From NCBI GenBank assembly GCA_016929875.1, contig JAFGHZ010000124.1:1-8366 (forward strand): a DNA stretch of 8,366 nucleotides. The letters are read 5' to 3'. Positions within the stretch are counted from its first letter, which is position 1. Every line of letters begins with the position of its first letter. Under the pieces are notes generated by a model that was given only the letters and a program-made list of their open reading frames with translations, had not been told where the DNA came from and ran no database searches. A program made the translations under genes and the position numbers. Below, piece by piece: positions 1 to 6,530 of this stretch. The stretch is from Dehalococcoidales bacterium. Its GTDB lineage: Bacteria > Chloroflexota > Dehalococcoidia > Dehalococcoidales > Fen-1064.

Positions 1-1476
1 ATGACCTATACCAATGTCCTTGAAATGTTAGCTCTTTCGCAAATCCCGGTCCTGGCTTCGGAGCGGAACGAAACTCACCCTCTGGTTATTGCCGGCGGCA
101 CCTGCGTCCTCAATCCGGAGCCGATGGCGGACTTCATCGATTTATTCGTTATCGGGGACGGGGAAGAAGCGGTGCCGGAGTTACTGGAGATATTCCGGCA
201 GGCGAAGAAATCCGGGCTCCCCCGCGAACAGCTCTTGCGGAAGATGGCGGCCGTGAGCGGGGTCTATGTCCCGCGTTTTTACAAGGCGGAATATTTCGTC
301 GACGGGCGGCTGAAAAGCCTTACACCGACGGTGCCGGAAGCCAGCCCGACTATTCGAAGAAGGGTCGTCGCAAATCTCGGTCCCCCGGTCACCCGGCCGA
401 TTGTTCCATATATCGAAGCTGTGCACGACCGCGGTGCCGTCGAAATCCAGCGCGGCTGTACGCGCGGCTGTCGTTTCTGCCAGGCGGGGATGATTTACCG
501 CCCCCGGCGCGAGCGTTCTCAGGACGAGATTGAAAGTGCCGTCGAGGAAATTCTGAACAACTGCGGCTACGACGAAGTGTCGCTGGTCTCGCTGAGCTCG
601 GGCGATTACACCGGCATCGATAAGCTGGTAAACAGGCTGTCCCGCCGTTTCGAAAACCTGGCGCTCTCTTTGCCGAGCCTGCACCTCAATAGTTTCTCGC
701 TGGGCTTGATGGAGGCATTATCGCCGCGTAAAAAACTGGGTTTGACCTTCGCTCCGGAAGCCGGGAGCGAAAGACTGCGGAACGTTATCAATAAAAACCT
801 CTCCGAGCAGGTTATTCTGGAAACCTTCGCCGAAATCTTCGCGAAAGGCTGGTTGAGTATCAAACTCTACTTTATGGTCGGCTTACCTACCGAATCGACG
901 GATGACGTCCGGGCAATCGTGCAGCTGGTGGACAAAATCCGTGCCGTGTGTAAGAAGGACACCGGCAAAACTCCTCAACTCCGAATCAACGTTTCCACTT
1001 TTGTGCCGAAAGCCCATACCCCTTTCCAGTGGGTAGCGCAGAATACCGAGGAGGAACTCGCCGCCAAGCAAGAAATCCTGCTCGAGGGATTGCGGCTTAA
1101 AGGCGTCAGGTTGTCCTGGGGTAATCCGAAAGTCAGCTTGCTGGAGGCGGCGTTGTCCCGCGGCGACCGCCGTCTGGGCAAGGTCATCTACCGCGCCTGG
1201 CAGGCGGGCGCTTTCTTCGACGCATGGGAGGAGCAATTCAAATACGAAGTCTGGGAGAAAGCCTTCGCAGAAGTCGGACTGGACATCAAGTTTTACGCGC
1301 AGAGGACACGCTCTCTGGATGAAGTACTGCCGTGGTCGCATATCGACGTCGGTGTTACGCCGGAATATTTGAAGGCGGAATTCGAAAAAGCCCTGAAAGC
1401 CGAGCCGACCCCGGACTGCCGCGAAGGGAGCTGTAACGCCTGCGGGTTGGAGAAATGGGAGTGCGGTTGCCCTTGA
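1..1476 (+). CDS. B12-binding-type radical SAM protein (TIGR03960-like), 5' truncated
   Basis: The reading frame is open from the first base and ends at TGA 1474-1476, giving 491 visible residues. The radical SAM cluster motif CTRGCRFC (Cys153, Cys157, Cys160 of the visible part) would bind a 4Fe-4S cluster for S-adenosylmethionine cleavage. It is followed by SLSSGDYTG and FAPEAGSERLR segments typical of the B12-binding radical SAM family usually called TIGR03960. The segment before the motif (AGGTCVLNPEP, FVIGDGEEAVPELL) matches the end of the cobalamin-binding-like domain. The C-terminus carries a Cys-rich tail (Cys473, 478, 481, 488, 490), also usual in this family. Family members are about 600 residues long and have a sequence like ELTYTNVLNML at this point, so the ATG at base 1 is probably an internal Met and roughly 100 residues lie upstream. 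The reaction is not known to me; a role in RNA or cofactor modification is only a guess. The DUF2344 partner gene often found next to this family does not follow. Confidence 0.88.
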   Translation: MTYTNVLEMLALSQIPVLASERNETHPLVIAGGTCVLNPEPMADFIDLFVIGDGEEAVPELLEIFRQAKKSGLPREQLLRKMAAVSGVYVPRFYKAEYFVDGRLKSLTPTVPEASPTIRRRVVANLGPPVTRPIVPYIEAVHDRGAVEIQRGCTRGCRFCQAGMIYRPRRERSQDEIESAVEEILNNCGYDEVSLVSLSSGDYTGIDKLVNRLSRRFENLALSLPSLHLNSFSLGLMEALSPRKKLGLTFAPEAGSERLRNVINKNLSEQVILETFAEIFAKGWLSIKLYFMVGLPTESTDDVRAIVQLVDKIRAVCKKDTGKTPQLRINVSTFVPKAHTPFQWVAQNTEEELAAKQEILLEGLRLKGVRLSWGNPKVSLLEAALSRGDRRLGKVIYRAWQAGAFFDAWEEQFKYEVWEKAFAEVGLDIKFYAQRTRSLDEVLPWSHIDVGVTPEYLKAEFEKALKAEPTPDCREGSCNACGLEKWECGCP

Positions 1477-1494
1477 CCGCCGTTGTGCTACAAT
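1467..1494 (+). promoter_or_regulatory. Predicted promoter of the VTT/DedA-like gene, giving a near-leaderless mRNA
   Basis: A -35-like TTGCCC (1467-1472), a 16-nt spacer and an extended -10 (TG-c-TACAAT, hexamer 1489-1494) overlap the end and the downstream edge of the radical SAM gene. The expected start of transcription, about seven bases after the hexamer, is near 1501, one base before the ATG at 1502. There is no Shine-Dalgarno sequence before that ATG, which fits a leaderless transcript. Motif reading only. Confidence 0.5.
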
Positions 1495-1501
1495 ATCTCC
1501 T

Positions 1502-2200
1502 ATGATTACTAGTCCTGAAAATCAGGAGAAGAATCCCCGGCAGGCTAAACAGAGCTGGCTCAGGCGTAATTATCTGTCGGTCGTGATGTTTGCGCTGGTA
1601 ATCGGACTCACCATCGCCCTTTTTCTATTAAAAGACGAGATTGTGAAGCTCGGCAACTACGGGTATCTCGGGGCGTTTCTTATCAGTGTCCTCACGAACG
1701 CCTCGATTCTCCTGCCGATGCCCAGCCTGTTGCTGATATTTCCGCTCGGCGCCACTTTCAACCCCATTTATATCGGACTGGCGATGGGTGTGGGCGGCGC
1801 CATCGGCGAGATGACTGCCTACCTGGCGGGCTACAGCGGACGCGGTCTCTGGCACGACAACCCGAACTATCAAAAAGCGGCGGCGTGGCTGAAGAAATGG
1901 GGGATGCTGATAATTTTTGTTTATACGGCTACCCCGATGCCGATGGACCTGATGGGGCTCGCCGCCGGAAATTTGCGCTTTCCTGTCTGGAAATTTTTCC
2001 TGCCGGCCTGGGTTGGTAAGACCATAAAATACATCGCCCTGTCGCTTGTCGGCTACTGGGGCTGGGAGAGTTTTCTTAACAGCGGCGAATTCAGGATGAA
2101 TTTGCTGGTATCGTCGATTGCGGTCGTGGCCGTAATCGTTCTGATAATACTGGCGCTGGTGCTCGAGAACTGGAGCTGGAAGAGAACGCGGAAGAAATAG
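1502..2200 (+). CDS. VTT/DedA-like (SNARE-associated, YqaA-type) inner-membrane protein
   Basis: A 232-residue membrane protein with a basic N-terminal tail (RQAKQSWLRR, 14-22) and about five to six hydrophobic segments near 24-43, 54-85, 88-111, 135-155, 168-187 and 201-222. A positively charged C-terminus (WKRTRKK) suggests a cytoplasmic end. The GEMTAYLAGYSGRG segment (102-115) and the Pro/Gly-rich TATPMPMDLMGLAAGNLRF region (142-160), followed by P-W-K-F-F-L-P-A-W-V-G-K, match the VTT (DedA/TMEM41-like) fold, whose members include lipid carriers and scramblases. The substrate cannot be read from the sequence. The ATG at 1502 has no ribosome binding site but sits directly after an extended -10 promoter. 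The gene starts 25 bp after the radical SAM stop. Its stop codon is one base from the stop of the convergent DUF6504 gene. Confidence 0.85.
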   Translation: MITSPENQEKNPRQAKQSWLRRNYLSVVMFALVIGLTIALFLLKDEIVKLGNYGYLGAFLISVLTNASILLPMPSLLLIFPLGATFNPIYIGLAMGVGGAIGEMTAYLAGYSGRGLWHDNPNYQKAAAWLKKWGMLIIFVYTATPMPMDLMGLAAGNLRFPVWKFFLPAWVGKTIKYIALSLVGYWGWESFLNSGEFRMNLLVSSIAVVAVIVLIILALVLENWSWKRTRKK

Positions 2201-2201
2201 G

Positions 2202-2501
2202 TCAAACCTGACGGTGCAGTATCCACTTTTTAAGTTCCGGATGGGTCAGACTGGTGCCGCGGTCGTAGTAGATTTCGAACAGTTCACCCTCTGAGGTTTT
2301 CACCAGGTAGTAATTGCGGTGACGGCGCTGCCACCACCGGTTCCGGCGCCCCGTTGCCGTGGGGCCGAAGCCGTGGTCCTGCCATTCCCGGACTATTTCC
2401 GAAATAAGGTATTCGCGGCCGGCGAGTTTGAAAGAAACGGGGACTTTAACTTCCCCGCCGACGGTGACCTGGATCTCTTGACCGAAGAATTTCGGAGGCA
2501 T
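2202..2501 (-). CDS. DUF6504-like small protein of unknown function
   Basis: A 99-residue soluble protein. The centre has a Trp/Arg-rich stretch (GRRNRWWQRRHRNYYLVKT, about 51-69), and the C-terminal half reads EGELFEIYYDRG (71-82). This pattern of a small beta-rich protein with W...W...YYLV.T..GE.FE.YYDR resembles the DUF6504 family, which has no established function; some relatives lie near DNA polymerase genes. The start ATG (complement of 2499-2501) has a purine-rich AGGGGG (complement of 2506-2511) four bases upstream. The gene follows argC by 11 bp on the same strand, so it is probably co-transcribed from the argC promoter. No signal peptide or membrane segment is visible. The family assignment is from pattern memory and moderately sure; that it is a real gene is well supported by context. 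Confidence 0.72.
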   Translation of the reverse strand: MPPKFFGQEIQVTVGGEVKVPVSFKLAGREYLISEIVREWQDHGFGPTATGRRNRWWQRRHRNYYLVKTSEGELFEIYYDRGTSLTHPELKKWILHRQV

Positions 2502-2512
2502 AAGACCCCCTG

Positions 2513-3466
2513 TTAGCTAGCCTGTAATCCTGTTGTTTCCGGCAATCCGAGTACCAGGTTCATGTCCTGTACCGCTGTCCCGGAAGACCCTTTCCCCAGG
2601 TTATCGAAACGTGCCGCCAGCAGGATGTTTTCCTTACTGCCGAAGACGAATATTTCGAGATTATTGGTGCCGTTACAGTCCGTAAAGGTCATGAAACCGT
2701 CTTTCAGGCAGGCGTCCGCCGGATACGGCATCACTTTGATAAACGGCTCCCCGCCGTAATATTCAGCCAGCAGCGACCGGATGTCCCCGGCAGGCAAGGA
2801 CTTCTTCAGATGGCGCGCTACCAGCGGAATAAACACGATTTCGCCGTTGTAGACATTGACTACGGTGGGACTGAAAAGTGGCGGTTGGGACAGTCCGACA
2901 ACCTTTGTCATTTCGGGTATGTGCTTGTGGTTCAAGGCGAGTGAATACGGACGGGGATTTTTTATATCATCGGACAAATTCTCTACCTGATAACCGGCGA
3001 TCATAGCCTTCCCACCGCCGCTATAACCGGTGATGGCATAGCTGGTAACGGGGTAGTCCGGAGCAACAATCCCTTTTGCCACGAGGGGATAGAGCATCGC
3101 GACGAAACCGGTAGCATGGCACCCGGGCACGACGATGCGCTTTGAATTTTTTATCAGGGCCCTCTGCTCCTTTTTGAGTTCGGGCAGGCCGTAAACCCAG
3201 CCTTCTTTCACACGATGAGCAGTTGAGCCGTCGATCACGCAGACAGATTTGTTCGTGACGAGGCCCACGGACTCGCGGGCGGCATCGTCGGGCAGGCAAA
3301 GGAAAACAATGTCCGCTTCGTTCAGTATTTTCCTCTTGGCTTCAGCATCCTTGCGTTTATCAGCCGCTATCTCGATGAGCTCGATATCTTTCCTGGCATG
3401 CAGCCGCTCGTGTATATTCAAGCCGACAGTGCCGTGCTGACCGTCTATAAACACCGTTTTTTTCAT
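2513..3466 (-). CDS. argC: N-acetyl-gamma-glutamyl-phosphate reductase, short type 2 ArgC
   Basis: A 317-residue cytoplasmic NADPH-dependent enzyme that reduces N-acetyl-gamma-glutamyl phosphate to the semialdehyde in arginine synthesis. The N-terminus FIDGQHGTVGLNIHERL (6-22) is the nucleotide-binding loop in the form typical of the shorter type 2 ArgC (about 310 residues). VFLCLPDDAARES (54-66) and DGSTAHR (79-85) follow. The catalytic Cys is Cys116 in VPGCHATGF. LNHKHIPEM (178-186) holds the conserved His region, and the C-terminus has GKGSSGTAVQDMN (291-303). The start ATG (complement of 3464-3466) has a GAGGA ribosome binding site seven bases upstream (complement of 3474-3478). No other arginine genes are in the window; the downstream partner is the DUF6504 gene. 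All key residues are intact. Confidence 0.95.
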   Translation of the reverse strand: MKKTVFIDGQHGTVGLNIHERLHARKDIELIEIAADKRKDAEAKRKILNEADIVFLCLPDDAARESVGLVTNKSVCVIDGSTAHRVKEGWVYGLPELKKEQRALIKNSKRIVVPGCHATGFVAMLYPLVAKGIVAPDYPVTSYAITGYSGGGKAMIAGYQVENLSDDIKNPRPYSLALNHKHIPEMTKVVGLSQPPLFSPTVVNVYNGEIVFIPLVARHLKKSLPAGDIRSLLAEYYGGEPFIKVMPYPADACLKDGFMTFTDCNGTNNLEIFVFGSKENILLAARFDNLGKGSSGTAVQDMNLVLGLPETTGLQAS

Positions 3467-3504
3467 TTTCTTGTCCTCATTATCAGCGGGGGTTCTACCG
3501 TTTT

Positions 3505-3534
3505 AGGATACCACAGGCTGTGTTTGACTATCAA
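3505..3534 (-). promoter_or_regulatory. Predicted argC promoter
   Basis: On the minus strand a -35-like TTGATA (complement of 3529-3534), an 18-nt spacer and an extended -10, TG-g-TATCCT (hexamer complement of 3505-3510), would start transcription near 3498. This gives a leader of about 32 nt containing the GAGGA ribosome binding site. The -35 lies inside the 3520-3538 palindrome. Confidence 0.5.
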
Positions 3535-3538
3535 ACAC
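3520..3538. promoter_or_regulatory. Perfect 19-bp inverted repeat, candidate operator over the argC -35
   Basis: GTGTTTGA-cta-TCAAACAC is a perfect 8-bp inverted repeat around a 3-bp centre. It covers the predicted argC -35 element, a position at which a bound protein could block or assist polymerase. It is not followed by a T-run in either direction, so it is unlikely to be a terminator. It does not look like the ArgR box known to me; the regulator is unknown. Confidence 0.45.
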
Positions 3539-3554
3539 GCTGTAAAACAAGAAA

Positions 3555-3689
3555 CCATTGCGAGTCCCGATGCAATCGGGGCGAAGCAATCTCACATTCA
3601 CAAGAGGGCGTTGCTATGCAGAGATTGCCACTGCCTGCCCCGTAACTTGATACGGGGTCATCCCGACTTGTCGGGATTCCTCGCAATGG
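3555..3689. repeat. MITE-like dispersed repeat with terminal inverted repeats and nested hairpins
   Basis: A 135-bp non-coding element is bounded by perfect 10-bp inverted repeats, CCATTGCGAG (3555-3564) and CTCGCAATGG (3680-3689). Inside are four further perfect inverted repeats: CCCGAT/ATCGGG (3566-3571/3575-3580), GCAATCTC/GAGATTGC (3586-3593/3621-3628), CCCCGTA/TACGGGG (3638-3644/3651-3657) and ATCCCGA/TCGGGAT (3660-3666/3671-3677). The whole can fold into a branched cruciform or RNA. The termini resemble a short repeat family I recall as dispersed in many copies in Dehalococcoidia and some other bacterial genomes. It encodes no credible protein and shows no clear target-site duplication. 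Confidence 0.75.
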
Positions 3690-3709
3690 ATAAAATGGGG
3701 AGTTTTTTG

Positions 3710-3736
3710 TTGACTTGGAATGGCCGATGCTATAAT
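3710..3736 (+). promoter_or_regulatory. Predicted promoter of folC-dtd
   Basis: A perfect TATAAT (3731-3736) is preceded by TG-c (3728-3730), forming an extended -10. A TTGACT lies 15 nt upstream (3710-3715), a short spacer; TTGTTG at 3707-3712 would give 18 nt. The expected transcript start is near 3743, about 14 nt before the folC start codon. Confidence 0.65.
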
Positions 3737-3756
3737 TAGCCAGAGGTTGTGCTCAT

Positions 3757-5091
3757 TTGACCGACGATGCTTTAAATCAGGCCCTGGATTTCATATACAG
3801 TTTCATCGACTATGAAAGGTCGAGGGCCCCGGACGCCAAGACGCAGTGGGACTTGAGGCGTGTCGAGGAACTGCTGAAACGTCTGGGTAATCCGCACCTG
3901 AAGGCGAAGACGGTGCACATCGCCGGAAGCAAGGGCAAAGGCAGTACGGCGGCGATGATTTCCTCCGTGCTGACGAAAGCGGGCTATGTCACCGGCCTTT
4001 ATACCTCTCCCCATCTGCATATCTTTAACGAGCGCATTCGTGTCGACGGCAAGCTGATTTCCGATGAAGAAATCGTTGGTCTGGTCGCGCGGCTCAAACC
4101 CGAAGTGGAAGAGGTAAACCGGGAAGCGAAATACGGCAGGTTGACCACCTTCGAAATCATGACTGCCCTGGGGTTCTACTATTTCGCGTTGAAAAAGGTA
4201 GATTTTCAGGTAATCGAGGTCGGCCTGGGCGGCAGATTGGATGCGACCAATGTGGTCAAGCCGGAAGTCTGCGTCATTACGTCGCTTAGCCTGGAACATA
4301 CGGATATACTGGGAGATACTTTGACGGCCATCGCCGGTGAAAAAGCGGGGATTATCAAGCCGAATAGTATCGTCGTCACTTCTCCGCAGGCGGAAGAAGC
4401 CGATAAAGTAATCGAATCGGTCTGCCGTAAACAGAAGGCAAAATTGATCAGGGTGGGACGCGGTGTTACCTATGAAGCGCTGGATTTCGACGATACCCGA
4501 CAGTCGTTGATTGTCCACGGCAGGCTGGGGGATTACGAACTGGACATCCCTTTGCTCGGCGATTATCAGCTCGGGAATGCGTCGACCGCCGTCGCGGCGT
4601 TAGAGGTCCTGATGGAAAAAGGCGATAATGTTCCTTCAAAAAGCATTGCCGAAGGGATGACATCGGTAGAGTGGGAAGGTAGGCTCCAGGTCCTGAGACG
4701 CCGTCCTTTACTTATCGCCGACGGTGCTCATAACCGCGACTCCGTGCACAAGCTCAAAGAGGCGCTCAAAAAATATTTCAAGTTCGATAAGGCGGTTCTG
4801 ATAATCGGCTTGTCGTCCGATAAAGACCTGGCGGGAATCGCGGTGGAGCTGGCGCCGGTTTTTGATAAAGTGATTGTTACGCGTTCCACCCATCCGCGTG
4901 CAATGGAGACGGCCCCGATTGCGGCGGAGTTCAGAAAATATAGGATTGAAACCGAGCAGGCCGGCGATATTTCCATTGCGTTGCCGATGGCTTTAAAACT
5001 TGCCGGGGCAGAGGATATGATCTGTGTGACCGGCTCGCTCTTCGTGGCGGCAGGAGCAATCGAGTCGGCGGAAGGGGGGAAATTGCAGTGA
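3757..5091 (+). CDS. folC: Dihydrofolate synthase / folylpolyglutamate synthase (FolC)
   Basis: A 444-residue Mur-ligase-type cytoplasmic enzyme that joins glutamate to dihydropteroate and/or extends the folate polyglutamate tail using ATP. Visible motifs in order: WDLRRVEELLKRLGNP (31-46), P-loop GSKGKGST (57-64), folate loop YTSPHL (82-87), NERIRVDG (91-98), EVGLGGRLDATN (154-165), the metal-site region SLEHTDILGDT (178-188), GEKAGIIK (194-201), VEWEGRLQ (304-311) and DGAHN (322-326) of the C-terminal domain. Length is normal for the family. The start is TTG at 3757: an AGAGG (3742-3746) lies ten bases upstream and no ATG or GTG in frame fits. Transcribed from the extended -10 promoter just upstream and overlapping dtd at its end. 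Confidence 0.95.
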   Translation: MTDDALNQALDFIYSFIDYERSRAPDAKTQWDLRRVEELLKRLGNPHLKAKTVHIAGSKGKGSTAAMISSVLTKAGYVTGLYTSPHLHIFNERIRVDGKLISDEEIVGLVARLKPEVEEVNREAKYGRLTTFEIMTALGFYYFALKKVDFQVIEVGLGGRLDATNVVKPEVCVITSLSLEHTDILGDTLTAIAGEKAGIIKPNSIVVTSPQAEEADKVIESVCRKQKAKLIRVGRGVTYEALDFDDTRQSLIVHGRLGDYELDIPLLGDYQLGNASTAVAALEVLMEKGDNVPSKSIAEGMTSVEWEGRLQVLRRRPLLIADGAHNRDSVHKLKEALKKYFKFDKAVLIIGLSSDKDLAGIAVELAPVFDKVIVTRSTHPRAMETAPIAAEFRKYRIETEQAGDISIALPMALKLAGAEDMICVTGSLFVAAGAIESAEGGKLQ

Positions 5092-5552
5092 AGGCCCTCT
5101 TGCAGCGCGTAACAAAAGCCTCCGTGACCGTGAACGGTGAAATGGTCGGCAAAATTGGGCGCGGATTGGTCGTCTTTATCGGGGTGGCAAATGGCGACAC
5201 TGAAGAAGATGTTCGGTATCTGGCGCAGAAGATTGTGGAAATGCGCATCTTTACCGATGCCGACGGCAAGTTCAATCTGTCCATGCTGGACACGGGTGGA
5301 GAATTGCTGGCGGTGAGCCAGTTTACCCTTCTGGCGAGCACGCGGAAGGGTCGCCGTCCCGGCTTTACGGACGCGGCACCGCCGGATATAGCGGAGTCGC
5401 TTTTCAACCGATTCGTGGCATTATTGAAAACCGGCGGACTGAAAGTGGAGACGGGCAGATTCCAGCAGCATATGGAAGTAGAAATACATAACGACGGCCC
5501 CGTCACTATCATGATCGACAGCCGCGAGCGGCTTAACCCCCGCTCGTCTTAG
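5088..5552 (+). CDS. dtd: D-aminoacyl-tRNA deacylase (DTD)
   Basis: A 154-residue cytoplasmic enzyme that removes D-amino acids (and Gly mischarged on tRNA-Ala) from tRNA as a proofreading step. The family signatures are present: SQFTLLAS (77-84) with the catalytic-site Thr80, followed by KGRRPGFTDAAPP, and NDGPVT (135-140), the NxGPVT form of the cross-subunit Gly-cisPro motif (Gly137-Pro138). The N-terminus MKALLQRVTKASVTVNG is typical. The start is GTG 5088, overlapping the folC TGA in a GTGA junction, with a strong AAGGGGGG (5072-5079) eight bases before it, so translation is probably coupled to folC. Full length. Confidence 0.96.
   Translation: MKALLQRVTKASVTVNGEMVGKIGRGLVVFIGVANGDTEEDVRYLAQKIVEMRIFTDADGKFNLSMLDTGGELLAVSQFTLLASTRKGRRPGFTDAAPPDIAESLFNRFVALLKTGGLKVETGRFQQHMEVEIHNDGPVTIMIDSRERLNPRSS
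5525..5546 (+). terminator. Weak hairpin at the end of dtd, possible terminator
   Basis: CGAGCGG (5525-5531) pairs with CCGCTCG (5540-5546) around an 8-base loop, inside the last codons of dtd. An alternative hairpin, AGCCG/CGGCT (5520-5524/5529-5533), competes with it. The bases after it (TCTTAG) are not a real T-run, so if it stops transcription it does so weakly. Confidence 0.2.
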
Positions 5553-5560
5553 CCGAAACC

Positions 5561-5592
5561 TTGCAAATGTTTGTAATTGCAAAGTATTGCAT
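5561..5592. promoter_or_regulatory. Candidate Fur-family (Nur-like) operator upstream of the regulator gene
   Basis: Three near-identical palindromic half-sites occur: TTGCAA (5561-5566), TTGCAA (5577-5582) and TTGCAT (5587-5592), spaced 16 and 10 bases start to start. TTTGTAATTGCAAA (5570-5583) within it is a near-perfect dyad. The last half-site is also the -35 of the regulator promoter, so binding would block transcription (autorepression). The same half-sites recur at 6557-6588 in mirror order. Confidence 0.55.
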
Positions 5593-5615
5593 CCTTATTT
5601 CGCCTCTGTTAGAAT
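5587..5615 (+). promoter_or_regulatory. Predicted promoter of the Fur-family regulator, near-leaderless
   Basis: TTGCAT (5587-5592), a 17-nt spacer and an extended -10, TG-t-TAGAAT (hexamer 5610-5615), form a good promoter. Transcription should begin near 5622, only about three bases before the ATG at 5625, where no ribosome binding site is present. Confidence 0.65.
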
Positions 5616-5624
5616 ATAAATGCT

Positions 5625-6110
5625 ATGAGACTTCCCTGGCAGAAACAATCGATCCACGATGAAACTCACCATAACATGAACGACGAGCTGAGTCATCGCG
5701 GATACCGGATGACTCCACAGCGGTTGATGATTGTCGAAGCGGTGGAAAATAGTACCGACCACATCAGCGCCGACGAGATTTATTCCCGGGTAAGAGCAAA
5801 ATATCCCAACGTCAATGTCTCCACGGTATATCGTACTCTGGAGCTTCTCGAACAACTCGGATTGGTTACCAGGACAGACCTCGGCGGCGGACGAGTGGTG
5901 TATCACCCGATAGCTAAAGGTCATCACCACCATCTGGTTTGTAAGGAGTGCGGCGCTATCATCGACCTCGATGAATCGGTGTTATCGGGCCTGAAAGAAA
6001 GCTTGCTCCGTCAGTACCAGTTTGTCGCCGACCTGCGGCACCTGGGTATTCAGGGGGTCTGTGTTAATTGCCGACAGCGTGCCTCTCAAAATGCTGCAGA
6101 GAGTAAGTAG
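5625..6110 (+). CDS. Fur-family metal-responsive transcriptional regulator (Fur/Zur/Nur type)
   Basis: A 161-residue cytoplasmic repressor-type protein. Residues about 20-95 form the winged helix (HRGYRMTPQRLMIVEAV, HISADEIYSRVR, VNVSTVYRTLELLEQLGLV with the recognition helix). The dimerisation half begins with GHHHHLVCKECG (99-110). Two CxxC pairs, Cys106/Cys109 and Cys146/Cys149, should hold a structural zinc. His46, His101, His103 and Asp114 lie where PerR/Fur-type proteins bind the regulatory metal; the four-His run adds options. The metal cannot be told from the protein alone; the gene neighbours (CooT) and the TTGCAA operators favour nickel, with zinc second. The N-terminus has about 15 extra residues; Met18 (ATG 5676) is an alternative start, but neither has a ribosome binding site and the 5625 start matches a leaderless mRNA. 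Followed after one base by the small His/Cys protein gene. Confidence 0.93.
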   Translation: MRLPWQKQSIHDETHHNMNDELSHRGYRMTPQRLMIVEAVENSTDHISADEIYSRVRAKYPNVNVSTVYRTLELLEQLGLVTRTDLGGGRVVYHPIAKGHHHHLVCKECGAIIDLDESVLSGLKESLLRQYQFVADLRHLGIQGVCVNCRQRASQNAAESK

Positions 6111-6111
6111 A

Positions 6112-6324
6112 GTGGCTAAAGACGAAAGGGACAAACTCAGGACGTTGCTTGTTTACTGGATAGAGCATAACCGTGAACACTGTTCGGAATTCGCGGAGTG
6201 GGCGGAGAAAGCGAAGGCAATGGGGGAAGAAGAACTCGCCCGCGATATCCGGCAGGCGGCGGAACAGATGGATAAAGCCGGGGTGCTGTTCTCGCGGTCC
6301 CTGAAAAAGCTGGGAGGTAAATAG
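6112..6324 (+). CDS. Small helical protein of unknown function with conserved-looking His/Cys centre
   Basis: A 70-residue, almost entirely helical, charged protein with no signal peptide or membrane segment. Near its N-terminus it reads VYWIEHNREHCSEFAEWAEKA (14-34), with His19, His23 and Cys24 on one helix, a plausible metal site; the rest (EELARDIRQAAEQMDKAGVLF) looks like a second antiparallel helix. I recall similar short proteins with an IEHN-EH-EEF--WA pattern lying next to cooT in other anaerobes, but I do not know a function. The frame is open from 6022 inside the regulator gene; I choose GTG 6112, one base after the regulator stop, with a GAGAG (6099-6103) eight bases before it. Its tight position between regulator and cooT suggests one operon and a role in metal handling. 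Confidence 0.75.
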   Translation: MAKDERDKLRTLLVYWIEHNREHCSEFAEWAEKAKAMGEEELARDIRQAAEQMDKAGVLFSRSLKKLGGK

Positions 6325-6326
6325 CG

Positions 6327-6530
6327 ATGTGCCTTGCTAAAGCGTATGTGGAAAAAGATGGCAAAAGCAACTTTTTAATGTCCGAAGTTGCTTCGATAGA
6401 AGTAGAAGGTAAAAATCTCACGCTGAAAAATCTCTTTGGCGAGAAAAAGGAGATAACGGCGACCATCCGCGAGATCGATTTCGTTGGCAGCAGCTTACGG
6501 CTCGAGGTTTCCGGTAGAGGCGGAGAATAA
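6327..6530 (+). CDS. cooT: CooT-like nickel-binding protein
   Basis: A 67-residue protein beginning MCLAKAYVEKDGK, the start typical of the CooT family. In Rhodospirillum rubrum CooT is a nickel-binding maturation protein for carbon monoxide dehydrogenase, and Cys2 is the nickel ligand; Cys2 is present here and is the only Cys. The rest (ASIEVEGKNLTLKNLFGEKKEITATIREIDFVGSSLRLE) alternates short strands, as expected for the small beta-barrel fold. Length is normal. Start ATG 6327 has a GGGAGG (6312-6317) nine bases upstream, inside the end of the preceding gene, and the genes are two bases apart, so it belongs to the regulator operon. No CODH genes are in the window, so the client enzyme is unknown. 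Confidence 0.88.
   Translation: MCLAKAYVEKDGKSNFLMSEVASIEVEGKNLTLKNLFGEKKEITATIREIDFVGSSLRLEVSGRGGE

Noticed and set aside
1473..1494. TTGACC (1473-1478) as the -35 for the TACAAT at 1489
   Set aside because: The spacer would be only 10 bases; TTGCCC at 1467 with 16 bases fits better.
3398..3739. A 113-codon plus-strand open frame across the argC/folC intergenic region
   Set aside because: It runs through the argC start, the palindrome, the hairpin repeat and the folC promoter, has no ribosome binding site and reads as low-complexity non-protein.
3772..4518. A 248-codon minus-strand open frame inside folC
   Set aside because: It is antisense to intact folC motifs and its predicted protein has no recognisable domain; a shadow of codon bias.
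6022..6111. The earlier ATG start of the small His/Cys protein, inside the regulator gene
   Set aside because: The extra 30 residues are the out-of-frame shadow of the regulator's end; GTG 6112 fits the operon spacing.
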